DNA of 64,000 nucleotides from Microbispora oryzae (GCF_017896165.1 NZ_JAFCNB010000011.1:62001-126000); one strand, 5' to 3'; numbered from the stretch's first letter, positions 46,475 to 56,107 are shown. The notes: a model not told the origin generated them from the sequence alone. Made by a program: numbers and translations.

Positions 46475-46821
46475 TTAGCTCGTGTCGGCATTGCGCTCCG
46501 CCTCGACCCGCGCGCTAAGCGCATCGGCGATCTTCTGATCCGCGTCGCGTGTCGCGTGCTGGTAGATGAGCGCCGCCCGGTCGCTGTCGTGCCCCATCCG
46601 CGCTTTGAGATCGGCCAGGCTCGCGCCCGACTGCGCGGCGAGCGTGTTGTCCGTGTGCCGCAGGTCGTGGAAGTGCAGACCCTTGACGCCCATCTCCTTG
46701 AGTGCTTCCGCCCACTTGGCCTCACGCCGGAAGTTGCCACCGCGCAGGAACGCCCCTCGCTTACCGAGAAAGACGAACGCGTCATCGGCCTGGTCGACGA
46801 ACTCGGCCAGGTGCTCGCTTA
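46475..46821 (-). pseudogene. Truncated tyrosine-recombinase integrase
   Basis: Only the C-terminal catalytic part remains, about 115 residues. HFHDLRHT holds the Arg, MGHDSDRAALIYQH the His and the catalytic Tyr. The N-terminus is cut by the IS630 element at 46820. Nothing of it reappears beyond the right end of the IS, so sequence was also lost. It is probably the relic of an element integrated at tRNA-Ala. Confidence 0.85.
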
Positions 46822-47983
46822 CTGAGGTTGAACTCGTGGTGTCGTAGGGGCTGATGGCTCGTCGTCCGTCGGTATCACCGGAGCATGCGATATCCACAAG
46901 GAGGCGGGCTGACTGCCGAACGGCAGCAGTTCCGCGAGGAGTTACGGCTCAAGGCGGCCGAGCGGTTCGCCCAGGGCGAGGCGAGCTCGGTCATCGCCAA
47001 GGCCCTGCGCGTCAACGTCCGCTCGGTACAACGGTGGCGGCAGAAGTGGGAGCAGGGCGGTCCACGGGCCCTGCGGTCGCAGGGGCCGGCATCGCTGCCG
47101 AGGCTGAGCCAGGAGCAGTTCGCGCAGCTGGAGGCGGAGCTGGCCAAGGCGCCGACCGCGCACGGCTGGGAGGACCAGCGCTGGACACTGGCGCGGATCA
47201 AGACGGTGATCGGTCGGCGCTTTCACATGGCCTAAACGATCCAGGGCGTGCGGAAACTGCTGGCGCGTAACGGCTGGTCCTGGCAGGTCCCGGCCCGACG
47301 GGCCATGGAGCGGGACGACGGGGTGGTGGCCGGGTGGGTCAAGGAGGTATGGCCCTGCGCGGAAGACTCGCGGCGGCCCGTGGAGCCTGGCTCGTCTTCG
47401 AGGACGAAGCCGGATTCTCCATGACGCCGCCGCACGCGAGGACCTGGTCACAGCGCGGCCGGACCCCGGTGGTGCGGGTCCGCGGCCGCTCCCGCAGACG
47501 GATCTCCATCGCCGCGCTGACCTGCTACAAATCCGGTCGCCGCTCCAGGCTCATCTACCGGCCCCGCCATGACGACGGCCGTCGCGATGGGCGCAAGAGC
47601 TTCTCCTGGCGCGACTACCGGGACCTGTTGATCGCAGCACACCAGCAGCTCGGTGGCCCGATCGTTCTCGTCTGGGACAACCTCAACGTCCACAAGGCCG
47701 CCGACCTGCAAAAGTTCGCCGAGGCCCGGGACTGGCTGACCATCTACTATCTGCCGCCCTACGCACCCGACCTCAACCCAGTCGAGGGGATCTGGTCCCT
47801 CCTGCGACGCGGCTGGCTCTCCAACGTCGCCTTCAGTACCCCTGAACACCTCGTCCAGCGCATCCGGCGCGGCCTACGGCACATCCAGTACCGCAGCGAA
47901 CTCATAGACGGCTGCCTCGCCGAGACCGGCCTGGCAATCAGACCCACCTGAGCAACCCGGCCACATCACGAGTTCAACCTCAG
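46822..47983 (+). mobile_element. IS630-family insertion sequence
   Basis: About 1162 bp. Terminal inverted repeats begin CTGAGGTTGAACTCGTG on the left and read the same from the right end (CACGAGTTCAACCTCAG). They are flanked on both sides by TA (46820-46821 and 47984-47985), the target duplication of IS630/mariner elements. It carries one degenerate transposase. Confidence 0.92.
46885..47951 (+). pseudogene. IS630 transposase, interrupted
   Basis: The first part (46885-47235) has an HTH (SSVIAKALRVNVRSVQRWRQKW) and ends at an in-frame TAA. Reading continues in the same frame with TIQGVRKLLARNGWSW. The frame then shifts near 47365 into RGAWLVFEDEAGFS (first Asp), VLVWDNLNVHK (second Asp) and PDLNPVEGIWS (Glu) of the DDE triad. 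One stop and one frameshift make it inactive as a single protein unless it recodes. Confidence 0.85.
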
Positions 47984-48843
47984 TAATGCAGGGCGGCCGC
48001 GAGTGCCTCGGCCAGGGTCACGGGCGGGCGGCCGATCAGGCGGCGCAAGTCGCCAGAGTCGGTGTACATCTCGCCGCGGTTCATACCGCGGTCAGCGTCA
48101 GCGAGGACCTCCGCCAGCTCGGCGGGTAGGCCGGCGGCGTCCAGTACCTGGGCGAAGTCGGCCACCGGGAGGTCAGCGTAGGTAACCTGCTTTCCGGCCG
48201 CAGCGGAGATCGCGGCGGCGAGCTCAGTCAGGGTGAAGGATTCGTCGCCGCCGAGCTCGTACACGGCGCCGGTGTGGCCTTCAGTGGTGAGGACGACCGC
48301 TGCGGCCTCGGCGTAGTCGGCGCGGGACGCGGCGCTGATCCGCCCCTCGCCTGCGGCGCCGACGACCGCGCCGTTCTGCAGGATCTGCGGCAGTTGGCTG
48401 GTGTAGTTCTCCAAGTACCAGCCGTTGCGCAGCAGCACGCTGGGGATTCCGCGGTCCCGCAGATACGCCTCGGTCTCGCTGTGCGTGGCACCGATGACGG
48501 TGGTGGCCGTGTCCGCGTGCGTCGTGCTCGTGTACGCCACTAGCGACACGCCTGCGGATGCCGCGGCGTCGATCACGCGGCGGTGGTTGGCGACCCGCTC
48601 GCCCACGGGGACCGAGGCCGAGATCAGCAGCAGCCTGTCCGCCCCCGCGAATGCCTGGGCCAGGCCGTCCGTGTCCGCGAAGTCGGCGCGGCGTACTGTG
48701 ATGCCTCGGTCGGCCAAATCCTTGATCCCGGCGATGTCCCGGCCGGTCGCGATGATGTCCGCGGCCGGAATCCCGCGCCGCAGCAGTGCCTCGACGGTGA
48801 GCCTGCCCAGCTGGCCGGTGGCTCCAGTGACGACGATCGGCAT
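47980..48843 (-). CDS. NmrA/QorB-like NAD(P)H-binding reductase
   Basis: A 287-residue atypical short-chain dehydrogenase. Start motif VVTGATGQLGRLTVEALL, then LLLISASVPVGERVANHRRVIDAA and TSTTHADTA. Closest to quinone oxidoreductase QorB. ATG 48843 has GGAAGG nine bases upstream. The stop codon lies in the IS630 right inverted repeat, so the last residues may not be original. Divergent from an HxlR regulator, a common pair. Confidence 0.88.
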   Translation of the reverse strand: MPIVVTGATGQLGRLTVEALLRRGIPAADIIATGRDIAGIKDLADRGITVRRADFADTDGLAQAFAGADRLLLISASVPVGERVANHRRVIDAAASAGVSLVAYTSTTHADTATTVIGATHSETEAYLRDRGIPSVLLRNGWYLENYTSQLPQILQNGAVVGAAGEGRISAASRADYAEAAAVVLTTEGHTGAVYELGGDESFTLTELAAAISAAAGKQVTYADLPVADFAQVLDAAGLPAELAEVLADADRGMNRGEMYTDSGDLRRLIGRPPVTLAEALAAALHY

Positions 48844-48955
48844 GATGGTCATTCCTTCCTTCCGCGCGTGCCTCGCACGCCTGCCGCGGTCCGTCCGCCG
48901 CGGGATAGAACACAGAATGACCTGGACACTCTCTGTTGGGGAGTAGCCACTTCTT

Positions 48956-48970
48956 GGTAGGGTACTTACC
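48956..48970. promoter_or_regulatory. Candidate HxlR operator
   Basis: GGTAGGGTACTTACC, a GGTA-N7-TACC dyad, lies in the SDR/HxlR divergent intergenic region, 26 bp before the regulator ATG. HxlR-family sites often contain GTAC-like dyads. Confidence 0.4.
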
Positions 48971-48996
48971 GCCGCGAAAGTATTGAGGTGAGCCGT

Positions 48997-49401
48997 ATGG
49001 CTGCTGTCGAGAATGTGACCGGGCCCATGCCGTCATTCGATCCGTACGAGCGCGGCTGCCCGTCGCGGGACCTGCTCGACCAGATCGGCAGCAAGTGGGC
49101 GGTCCTCGTGCTGGGCGAACTCGGCCGGAACGGGACCTCCCGGTTCGGTCATCTCCGGCAGGCGCTGGCGGGCGTGAGCGAGAAGATGCTCACCCAGACG
49201 CTGCGCACCCTCGAACGCGACGGGCTGGTCAGCCGGACCGTCTACCCAGAGGTGCCGCCGCACGTGGAGTATGAGCTGACCGCGCTCGGCCAGACGCTAC
49301 GGGAACCGCTGAAGGCGCTCACGGAGTGGTCCGTGCTGCACATCGAAGAAGTCATCACCGCCCGCGAAGAGTACGACGACCGCTTTGAGCGCACCAGGTA
49401 A
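48997..49401 (+). CDS. HxlR-family transcriptional regulator
   Basis: A 134-residue winged-helix protein: ERGCPSRDLLDQIGSKWAVLVLGEL with the conserved Cys of redox/quinone-sensing HxlR proteins (YodB/QorR type), then LTQTLRTLERDGLVSRTVYPEVPPHVEYELT. ATG 48997 has GAGG eight bases upstream. Probably represses the divergent reductase gene. Confidence 0.9.
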   Translation: MAAVENVTGPMPSFDPYERGCPSRDLLDQIGSKWAVLVLGELGRNGTSRFGHLRQALAGVSEKMLTQTLRTLERDGLVSRTVYPEVPPHVEYELTALGQTLREPLKALTEWSVLHIEEVITAREEYDDRFERTR

Positions 49402-49423
49402 TCAGCGGCGGCCAGCGGTCTGG

Positions 49424-49480
49424 TCATAGACGGCCGCCTCGCCGAGACCGGCCCGACAGTCAGACCCACCTAAGCCACCC
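49424..49480 (+). mobile_element. IS630 relic (3' end only)
   Basis: TCATAGACGGCCGCCTCGCC and the following 37 bases match the transposase end of the IS at 46822-47983 (around 47903-47960) with few changes, then the match stops. It is a leftover of a second copy in the same orientation, 23 bp after the HxlR stop. Confidence 0.75.
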
Positions 49481-49636
49481 GGCGGCCAGCCGCCGTATGT
49501 GCTTGGGGGCGATCGCAGATCCAGGGTTCGTTCCTCACCCCGGCTCACCGAGCAGCGTGGTGATCAGCGTTCATCGCTCTCGCCGCCGCGATTATCTGCT
49601 GGCGACGCCTCCTCTCCTGATCCTCCTGTTAGGACC

Positions 49637-50290
49637 TCACTCTGGGATGGGACCCGAAAACACCAGATAGGGATGTTCCACATCCAGCCACTGGCGGTCC
49701 AGCCTCACCCCTGTGGCCAGCTCGATGGCCGTCAGGAAACCTGCCCTCCAGTCCCAGCGGTCGTCTCTCCCCAGGAAGTCTTCGTCCACGTAGTCGAGGA
49801 AGAACTCGCTCATCGCCGTCAGTTCAGGCCACGACGCCAGGTTCGGGTGATCCTCAGGACGTCCTGGGAACAATCCGTTGATTGATACAAGGACTTCGCC
49901 GTTCACGGTGAGGGACAAGCGGTTCACGGAGTTGACGTTCCACCAGGCGCTGTAGACCCGGGCATTCGACGACAGCCGCCGGAGCGCTCCGCTCGAATAC
50001 CCGAGGTGGTCGAGCCCATACAAGACGACCGCCGCACCGGATCGGTCCACGACCGTGCACGGGCCCTGGCGGCGCAAGGGGAGGTTCACGAAGTGTGGCT
50101 TCACCACTTCGCGCAGCGCATAGCTGGTTCCTCCGCCCAGCCGCGTGCTCACCTCAGGCAAGGAAAGAGAGTCCAGGCTGTCGTGGGGAACCACGACCGC
50201 CCAGCAGGCCGCCACATCCAACTCTGGCTCACCGACCAGCCGTTGATAGTGTCCGAACACCTCGTCGGTCGAGGGGCGTCGGATATCCAC
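49637..50290 (-). CDS. DUF6461 family protein
   Basis: A 217-residue cytoplasmic protein: HYQRLVGEPELDVAACWAVVV ... VLYGLDHLGYSSGALRRLSSNARVYSAWWNVNSVNRLSLTVNGEVL matches the DUF6461 family of actinomycetes. The family has no known activity; it occurs in mobile or polymorphic toxin-rich regions. No ribosome-binding site stands out. Confidence 0.7.
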   Translation of the reverse strand: MDIRRPSTDEVFGHYQRLVGEPELDVAACWAVVVPHDSLDSLSLPEVSTRLGGGTSYALREVVKPHFVNLPLRRQGPCTVVDRSGAAVVLYGLDHLGYSSGALRRLSSNARVYSAWWNVNSVNRLSLTVNGEVLVSINGLFPGRPEDHPNLASWPELTAMSEFFLDYVDEDFLGRDDRWDWRAGFLTAIELATGVRLDRQWLDVEHPYLVFSGPIPE

Positions 50291-50419
50291 GTGATGGTCC
50301 TCTCCGACTCATTGGTGAGAAGTGGACGATGATCCTTACATGAGTGCGGAACCCCCGAGCACCGCGGCGGGCAATATGTTCATGTCCGCCTCGGGATCCC
50401 TCATTGTGGCGGGACCTCT

Positions 50420-50904
50420 TTAGGCGCAAAACTGGATCTTGTATAGCTCAATCCGGGCGATTGCGTTGGGGAAGCCGGGCTCCTGCTCGGTACGAAGGAC
50501 CTTGGTGGCCACACGTGTGGACCAGGTCGTATCACCTTGACCCAGGTCGAACTCCGTATCGTGCGGATAGCAAGCTGCCCAAGCTTCTACACCGATCAGT
50601 TCGGACTTCAGCAAGAGCCGCCCGGACCACAGCTCTTCCCAGTCATCCACAGGTGGCGGCCCGGCCCACCGCTCGAACCGGTTGTCGACCGTATGCACAT
50701 ACCCGTCGGAATATGCCGTCTCGATGATGAGCCCGTCGTACCCTGCCGTATCCTCGTCCGTGGCTCCAATCGTCCCATCATCCGATGCCCACTAGTCGGC
50801 CGTCGATAACGTTGGCGACGGCGAAGAGTCCGTACTCGGGTCTCACCGCGTCTGTGAGTGAGCGAAGAGGCTGCTCATAGTCTCTCCCTTTCCCAGTGCA
50901 TGTC
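50420..50904 (-). pseudogene. Frameshifted hypothetical protein
   Basis: From ATG 50904 the frame reads through RPEYGLFAVANVIDGRLVGIG and meets TGA near 50788. One base change in the run GGCATCGGATGATGG restores a longer frame: DDGTIGATDEDTAGYDGLIIETAYSDGYVHTVDNRFERW, to the stop at 50420. The total would be about 161 residues. The rescued part has an acidic, globular composition. Genuine mutation or sequencing error cannot be told apart here. No family recognised. Confidence 0.6.
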
Positions 50905-51019
50905 ATCGGAGCCGCGGCTCAAGACCATGATCGTCGTGCCATTAGCGTGCCATTAAGGGCGGTCAGCAGGGGGTACTCACGGTCACTCGCGGACTGCTGC
51001 TCGCCCAGGTCGGAGCCAT

Positions 51020-51278
51020 TTATCCTGCCTGGGCTTTGATCATTGGTCGGCCTTCGCGCTCTGCCAAGCCGTCGCGTGCCCATGCCGCTCTTGAGTTGTC
51101 CTCGCGCGAGTCTGTCGAGCGCTTGGCCACCTGGTGCCGTCGCTCGTCCACCGCGTGCTCATCCTGCTCTGAGGAACTGTTCGAAGGCTTCTCTGGCCAG
51201 CGCCGACACGCTCTTGCCCTCCTGCTCGGCACGGATCTTCGCGCGTTCACGCAACTCCTCCGGCAGTCTGGCCGGCGG
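51020..51278 (-). pseudogene. Ribbon-helix-helix antitoxin relic
   Basis: A 40-codon frame (51159-51278) reads RLPEELRERAKIRAEQEGKSVSALAREAFEQFL, typical of Arc/CopG-like antitoxins. It has lost its start (TAG just upstream). After a frameshift near 51165 the sequence continues EQDEHAVDERRHQVAKRS to 51020. No toxin gene is next to it. Probably a dead toxin-antitoxin unit. Confidence 0.6.
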
Positions 51279-51404
51279 CTACGAGGAGGACGGGGTGGAC
51301 CAGGGGGCGCCCGTGCTGGCGGCCAGGGTGTTGCCGGTGTGCCGCAGAACAGTGGGGTGTACAGGGACACATCACCCTCGGCGGAGCCCTCAGTCGCGGG
51401 CCGG

Positions 51405-52259
51405 TTACAGCACTCCCGCGTCTCGTGCCGTCCATACCGACGGGACCAGAGGGCGGTAGCCCAGTTCGTGACGGATGCGAGTCGTCGACATCACGCTGTG
51501 CCACGGATCCGGGGCGTCCTTGTCGTAGGCGTCCTGCGGCACCGGCAGCCCCTGGAACTGGAAGAGATCGACCATGGTGACCGGGGCATCGTCGGCGATG
51601 TTGTAGACGCCGTGTGCCCCGGGCGCGTACAGCAGCCGCCGCAGGCCCTGCGCCACATCCATGTGGTGGCCCATGTGCAGGCGCTGCATGGCGGGCCAGT
51701 TCAGCGCCCACTCCATCACATTGGCCAGATGCGGGTCCCCGTCGCCGTACACGAACGGCAACCGTCCGATGCGCAGGTCATCGAGGCCGTCCAACGCCCT
51801 GAGCGCACGCTCGGCCTCCCACTTGGACTCGGGGTAGGCGCCCCACAGATGATCGCCCGGCACCGTCTCGTCGCTCTCGACCAGCGCTCTGCCCCGCCCC
51901 GTGCCGTACACGAGACCGGTGCTGACCTGAACGAACCGCCGCACGCCGGAAGCCACCGCGGCCCGGCCGAGCTCGATGGCCGCGTCCCGGTTGACCGCCC
52001 GCGCCTCCTCATCCGGCACCCCGCGGAAGGCGGCGGCGACGTTCACCACCGCGTCCACACCGGCCGTCGCTTTGCCGAGCACCTCCGCGTCACGCAGATC
52101 GCCAACCAGCACCTGGGCGCCGAGCTCCGCGAACCGCTCGCCGCGCGCCGCGTCCCGCACCAGGACCCGTACCTCATCGCCGGGCGCCGCGCTCTGCAAC
52201 AGCCGCGGCACGAACCGCCGCCCGACCTGGCCCGTCGCTCCTGTCACCAAAGTCAGCAT
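51405..52259 (-). CDS. NAD-dependent epimerase/dehydratase-like SDR
   Basis: A 284-residue extended SDR. VTGATGQVGRRFVPRLL binds the nucleotide; VQVSTGLVYGTGRG holds the Ser/Thr and the catalytic YPESKWEAE gives the YxxxK pair. Divergent from an XRE regulator with only about 130 bp between them. Substrate unknown. Confidence 0.88.
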   Translation of the reverse strand: MLTLVTGATGQVGRRFVPRLLQSAAPGDEVRVLVRDAARGERFAELGAQVLVGDLRDAEVLGKATAGVDAVVNVAAAFRGVPDEEARAVNRDAAIELGRAAVASGVRRFVQVSTGLVYGTGRGRALVESDETVPGDHLWGAYPESKWEAERALRALDGLDDLRIGRLPFVYGDGDPHLANVMEWALNWPAMQRLHMGHHMDVAQGLRRLLYAPGAHGVYNIADDAPVTMVDLFQFQGLPVPQDAYDKDAPDPWHSVMSTTRIRHELGYRPLVPSVWTARDAGVL

Positions 52260-52386
52260 GGCCGCCTCCTCATCGTCGTAGCCACCTTTGAAGCGTGCGG
52301 GAAGGATGGGAGTAGCGGAAGAGAAGCGGTCATCCAGGGACCGGCGCGCCCTGGATACAAGCCCGGGAGCGGAGGATCCTCAAACA

Positions 52387-53217
52387 GTGGACCGTACCGA
52401 ACTCGCCGACTTCCTGCGCCGCGCCCGCACCCGCCTGGCCCCCTCCGACGTGGGCCTGAACACGGGTCCGCGGCGCCGCACCCCGGGCCTGCGCCGCGAG
52501 GAGGTGGCGCAGCTCACCGGGATGTCCACGGACTACTACACGCGGCTGGAACAGCGCCGCGGCTCCCACCCGTCGCGGCAGATGCTCGCCGCTCTCGCCC
52601 GCGCCCTGCGGCTCACGGACGTGGAGCGCGACCACCTGTTCCACCTGGCGGGCCAGGAGCCGCCCCGGCCCGGCGGCTCCTCAGACCACGTCCGCCCGGG
52701 GCTACTGCTGATCCTGGACCGGCTGCACGACCTCCCGGCGTCGGTGCTGAGCGACTGGGGCCAGATGCTCGCACAGAACACCATGTCAGTGGCCCTGACC
52801 GGCGACCATGTAGGGGCGAATATGATCCGCCGCTGGTTCATAGTGCCGGGAGCACGGGACCTGGCCCCAACCGAGAACCACGAGGAGCATGCCCGCGCGC
52901 ACGTAGCAAGCCTGCGTGCAGTCACTGCGGCACGCCCCGACGACCCGGGCCCGGCCGCCCTGGTGGCCGAACTCCGCGCTGCGTCAAATGAGTTCGAGGA
53001 ACTCTGGGAGTCGCATGACGTCGTGGTGCGCCGTCCGTCACCGAAGCGTTTCCTGCACCCCATGGTCGGTGTCCTCGACCTCGACTGCGAGGTGCTGCTC
53101 AGCGACGGCCACAGCCAGCAACTCGTCGTGCACTCGGCGCGGCCGGGCACCGAGACGTACCAGCGGCTCGAACTACTGCGAGTCGTCGGCCTCCAGGATC
53201 TGACCCCCAGCTCCTAG
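52387..53217 (+). CDS. XRE-family regulator, MmyB-like
   Basis: A 276-residue protein. The HTH is LADFLRRARTRLAPSDVGL ... GLRREEVAQLTGMSTDYYTRLEQRRG, followed by the MmyB-like ligand domain (LDRLHDLPASVLSDWGQMLAQN). GTG 52387 gives the typical N-terminus; an upstream start at 52306 is possible. It usually controls the divergent oxidoreductase gene, as here. Confidence 0.9.
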   Translation: MDRTELADFLRRARTRLAPSDVGLNTGPRRRTPGLRREEVAQLTGMSTDYYTRLEQRRGSHPSRQMLAALARALRLTDVERDHLFHLAGQEPPRPGGSSDHVRPGLLLILDRLHDLPASVLSDWGQMLAQNTMSVALTGDHVGANMIRRWFIVPGARDLAPTENHEEHARAHVASLRAVTAARPDDPGPAALVAELRAASNEFEELWESHDVVVRRPSPKRFLHPMVGVLDLDCEVLLSDGHSQQLVVHSARPGTETYQRLELLRVVGLQDLTPSS

Positions 53218-53438
53218 GAGAGGCATGGTGCCGGGCCGATACCCGCTCATGCGGCGTGTCGGATGTTGTGGGGCCGGGACTCGCGTTGCCCGAGATCAAC
53301 TTCGGTCGCCCGTTCGGTGGGTGCCGCGCGATGTCCAGGTCTTCGGCCGAGACGGGGAAGCCGATCGGGAGTGATCGCCATGTTTACGTAGGTGTAGGAG
53401 GCGCCTGCCATCACGCTACCCCGCGACCGTTGCGTGGG
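53218..53438. other. Intergenic region without a supported gene
   Basis: Lies between the XRE and GntR genes, which run toward each other (convergent). Open frames are short, with no family-like sequence, and no clear terminator is seen. Confidence 0.5.
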
Positions 53439-54119
53439 TCAGCGCATGAAGGGTGTGAAGATGGCAACCACCTTCGTGGCAGCACGGTCGGCGTCCCCGT
53501 CCGCGATCGCCTCGACCAGCTCGTGGTGGTGGCGGTGCGCCGCGTCGTCGTCCTCGCTCTTCTCGTCGCGCATGTGGGCAGCGAAGATGTCGAGCATGCT
53601 GGAGTACAGCTTGACGTAGAGAGGGTTGTGCGTCGCTGCCACGATCGCGCGGTGCAGGGCGAGGTCTGCGCTCGCTCGCAGGTCGAGATCATCGGCCGAC
53701 CAGCTCGCTTCTCGACGGTCGCGCAACTCGCGCAGCAGCTCGACGTCGGCATCTGAGCGGTTCAATGCGGCCAGTGACGCTGCAGCGCTGTCCAGGGCAA
53801 GGCGTAGTTCCAGGTAGTGGCGACGGGTGCCACCGGCGAGCTGACGTTCAAGAGTGCCTGTCAGCTCGGAGCTGGAGATGACGAAGGTGCCGCGGCCCTG
53901 CTCACGGCGCAGCAGACCTGCGTGCACCAGCGACTGCAGCGCCTCGCGCACCGTGTTCCGGCCGATCCCGAACTCCGACACCAGTGCGGCCTCGGTCGGT
54001 ATCCGCTCACCGACCGGCCAGCGTCCAGAGACCACCTCCTCGCGGAAGCGCTCGGCGGCCTGGCCGATGAGTCCCACTCGACGCATCGGCTGTCGCGTGT
54101 CAGACTCTTCGGAACTCAT
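53439..54119 (-). CDS. FadR-type GntR regulator (FCD domain)
   Basis: A 226-residue regulator. The winged helix has GERIPTEAALVSEFGIGRNTVREALQSLVHAGLLRREQGRGTFV, and the all-helical FCD domain binds a ligand, often a carboxylate, with metal His/Asp residues (LHRAIVAATHN, HRHHHELVEAI). Divergent from a CynX-type MFS gene, 41 bp apart, so it very likely regulates that transporter. Confidence 0.92.
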   Translation of the reverse strand: MSSEESDTRQPMRRVGLIGQAAERFREEVVSGRWPVGERIPTEAALVSEFGIGRNTVREALQSLVHAGLLRREQGRGTFVISSSELTGTLERQLAGGTRRHYLELRLALDSAAASLAALNRSDADVELLRELRDRREASWSADDLDLRASADLALHRAIVAATHNPLYVKLYSSMLDIFAAHMRDEKSEDDDAAHRHHHELVEAIADGDADRAATKVVAIFTPFMR

Positions 54120-54160
54120 CCCATAATCCCATCATCTGCTGACGTTCACCGGAGTATAAC

Positions 54161-55417
54161 GTGACATCGCCCCCCTCATCGCTCGTTTCGTTACACCGTG
54201 GGCGTCTGACCTTGTGGGCCGGGCTCGCCATCGCCCTGACAGCAATCAACCTGCGAACGGCCGTGACCGGGTTCACTCCGCTCCTGGAGATCATTGGATC
54301 CGATCTCGGCTTCGGGGTGACGCTGGCCGGCCTGCTCGGCACTGTGCCAGCGGCCTCCTTCGCCATCTTCGGGTTTCTCGCCCCAGCGGTGACGAGGAAG
54401 TTCGGACTTGAGCGCACGGCCACTGTGGCGCTGGGCCTGACGGCTCTGTCGCTCCTGGTGCGCGCCTTCTCTCCGACGCCCTTGTTGCTGGTCCTCTCGA
54501 CCGTGCTGGCACTCGCCGGAATCGGGGCCGCGAACGTCGTAGTCGTTCCGTTGGTGAAGGCCTGGTTCGCCCATCGACTGGCCCTGGCGACCTCGCTTTA
54601 CCTGATCCTCATGCAGGCGGGCCAGTTCATCGCCCCGCTCCTCGCGGTCCCGGTGGCAGAAGCGGCGACGTGGCGGCTCTCGGTAGGTATCTGGGCGGGA
54701 CCGGCCGCTGTGGCGGGTGTGGTCTGGCTCGTCCTGGCAATCAGACTGCCCGCCGAGCACCACGCGCCCGCGGCTGTGACGTCGACCGATGCGGGACCGA
54801 GGATCAGCCGATCGTCAACCGTCTGGGGCCTGGTGATCCTCTTCGCGATGTTGTCGCTGTCCAACTACGGGATCATCACCTGGGTTCCGGCAGTGCTCAC
54901 CGACGCAGGAGGAGGAGCGGCCCTGGGCGGCTCCATGGTCGCGCTGTACTCGTCATGGGGCATGCTCGCGGCCTTGGTGGTTCCACACCTGGCCACGCGC
55001 ATGACGAACCCGTTCGTCGTGGTCGTCGGGTGCGCGATCTTCCTGGTAGTGGGATATCTGGGCCTGCTCCTGTCCCCGCTCGGCGGGACGCTGATGTGGA
55101 TGTGCGCGCTGGGAATCGGGGTGAGCACCTTCCCGCTCTGCATGACCCTCATCAACCGTCGAACCAAGAGCCCGCAGACAGCCTCTGCCGTGTCGGGCTT
55201 CGTGCAAGGCATCGGCTATGGGCTGGCGTGCTTCGGCCCGATCGGTTTGGGCCTGCTGCGCGAGGCGACCGGATCATGGTCGATCCCGATCCTGGTGCTC
55301 GCCGCGACCGCCATCCCAGGGGTGATCGCCGGCTGGTTCGCCTGCCGTCCTCGCTTCGTGGAGGACTCTGCGCCAGAGCCGACGAAACGCGACGCCGACC
55401 AGCAGTTGCGACGATAA
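54161..55417 (+). CDS. CynX/NimT-family MFS transporter
   Basis: A 418-residue, 12-helix MFS protein. AINLRTAVTGFTPLLEIIGSDLGF at the start is the CynX/NimT signature. The GTG start has GGAG six bases upstream. Relatives carry cyanate, nitroimidazole-type or small organic anions. Probably controlled by the divergent GntR regulator. Confidence 0.9.
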   Translation: MTSPPSSLVSLHRGRLTLWAGLAIALTAINLRTAVTGFTPLLEIIGSDLGFGVTLAGLLGTVPAASFAIFGFLAPAVTRKFGLERTATVALGLTALSLLVRAFSPTPLLLVLSTVLALAGIGAANVVVVPLVKAWFAHRLALATSLYLILMQAGQFIAPLLAVPVAEAATWRLSVGIWAGPAAVAGVVWLVLAIRLPAEHHAPAAVTSTDAGPRISRSSTVWGLVILFAMLSLSNYGIITWVPAVLTDAGGGAALGGSMVALYSSWGMLAALVVPHLATRMTNPFVVVVGCAIFLVVGYLGLLLSPLGGTLMWMCALGIGVSTFPLCMTLINRRTKSPQTASAVSGFVQGIGYGLACFGPIGLGLLREATGSWSIPILVLAATAIPGVIAGWFACRPRFVEDSAPEPTKRDADQQLRR

Positions 55418-55566
55418 GAGTCACGCTGCCGCCCACACGGCCAGCGTGTGATGGCCTTAGATCAGCCGACAGGTTCCGATCTCGTCCTCCTCTCTGCTTG
55501 AGTGTCCCGTCCTGGGCGTTCGCAGCTACGAGGAGGACGGAAGCGGAGCAGGGCCTGCGTGGGTCC

Positions 55567-55848
55567 TCAGGCCGGTTTGTGGGTGGCCAGAAACGGCAGC
55601 ACATGGGGAAGCACATCCGTGGACCTGTCCCAGCCGCCCTTATGATCCGCATCGGGAACGGAGAAGAAGCCGAATCCGGTGTCGGCGGCGAAACTCTGCA
55701 TCGGCTCGTGCCAGGGATCGGCTGTTCCCGCGTACATCAGAATCGGGAGGCCGGATGCCGTGAGTTCGGTGTGCGGGCCTGCTCTCGGGAGAAGGCGTTG
55801 TAGTTGGCGCGGAACGCGCCTGGGTCGCCGGAGTCGATCAGGGCGGCC
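55567..55848 (-). pseudogene. Alpha/beta hydrolase C-terminal relic
   Basis: TASGLPILMYAGTADPWHEPMQSFA ... FFSVPDADHKGGWDRS carries the acid and His regions of an alpha/beta hydrolase. Upstream the fitting sequence (LIDSGDPGAFRANYNAFSRE) is in another frame and soon meets a TAG near 55848. No N-terminal nucleophile elbow is found. A truncated, frameshifted relic. Confidence 0.65.
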
Positions 55849-56107
55849 TACCCGGACGCACCGCCCCGGGTGGAGTACGCCACCACACCATTGATCGACG
55901 AAATCCGTGAGCCTTGGGAAGCGCTGTCGTCTTGGGCCCGCCACGCCGCGCCCGCCATCACCGCCGCCCGACAGGCATACGACGAAAACCACCGCCAGGC
56001 CTGAAGGGAAAGAGGTCAGGGTCGAAGCGGGCGCGGCTTGGATTGTCAGTGCAATGGGCCATACTCCGCCAAACCAGGATGATCACCAACAAGGCGAAGG
56101 CGTTGAC

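Noticed and set aside
51278-55540. 16-bp direct repeat GCTACGAGGAGGACGG at 51278 and 55525 as possible element ends
   Set aside because: A 16-bp match is expected by chance in 64 kb of GC-rich DNA and the flanks are only weakly similar.
55850-56004. Short plus-strand frame reading EYATTPLIDEIREPWEALSSW
   Set aside because: Looks protein-like but has no start outside the antisense of the hydrolase relic and no recognised family; possibly another relic, not enough to call.
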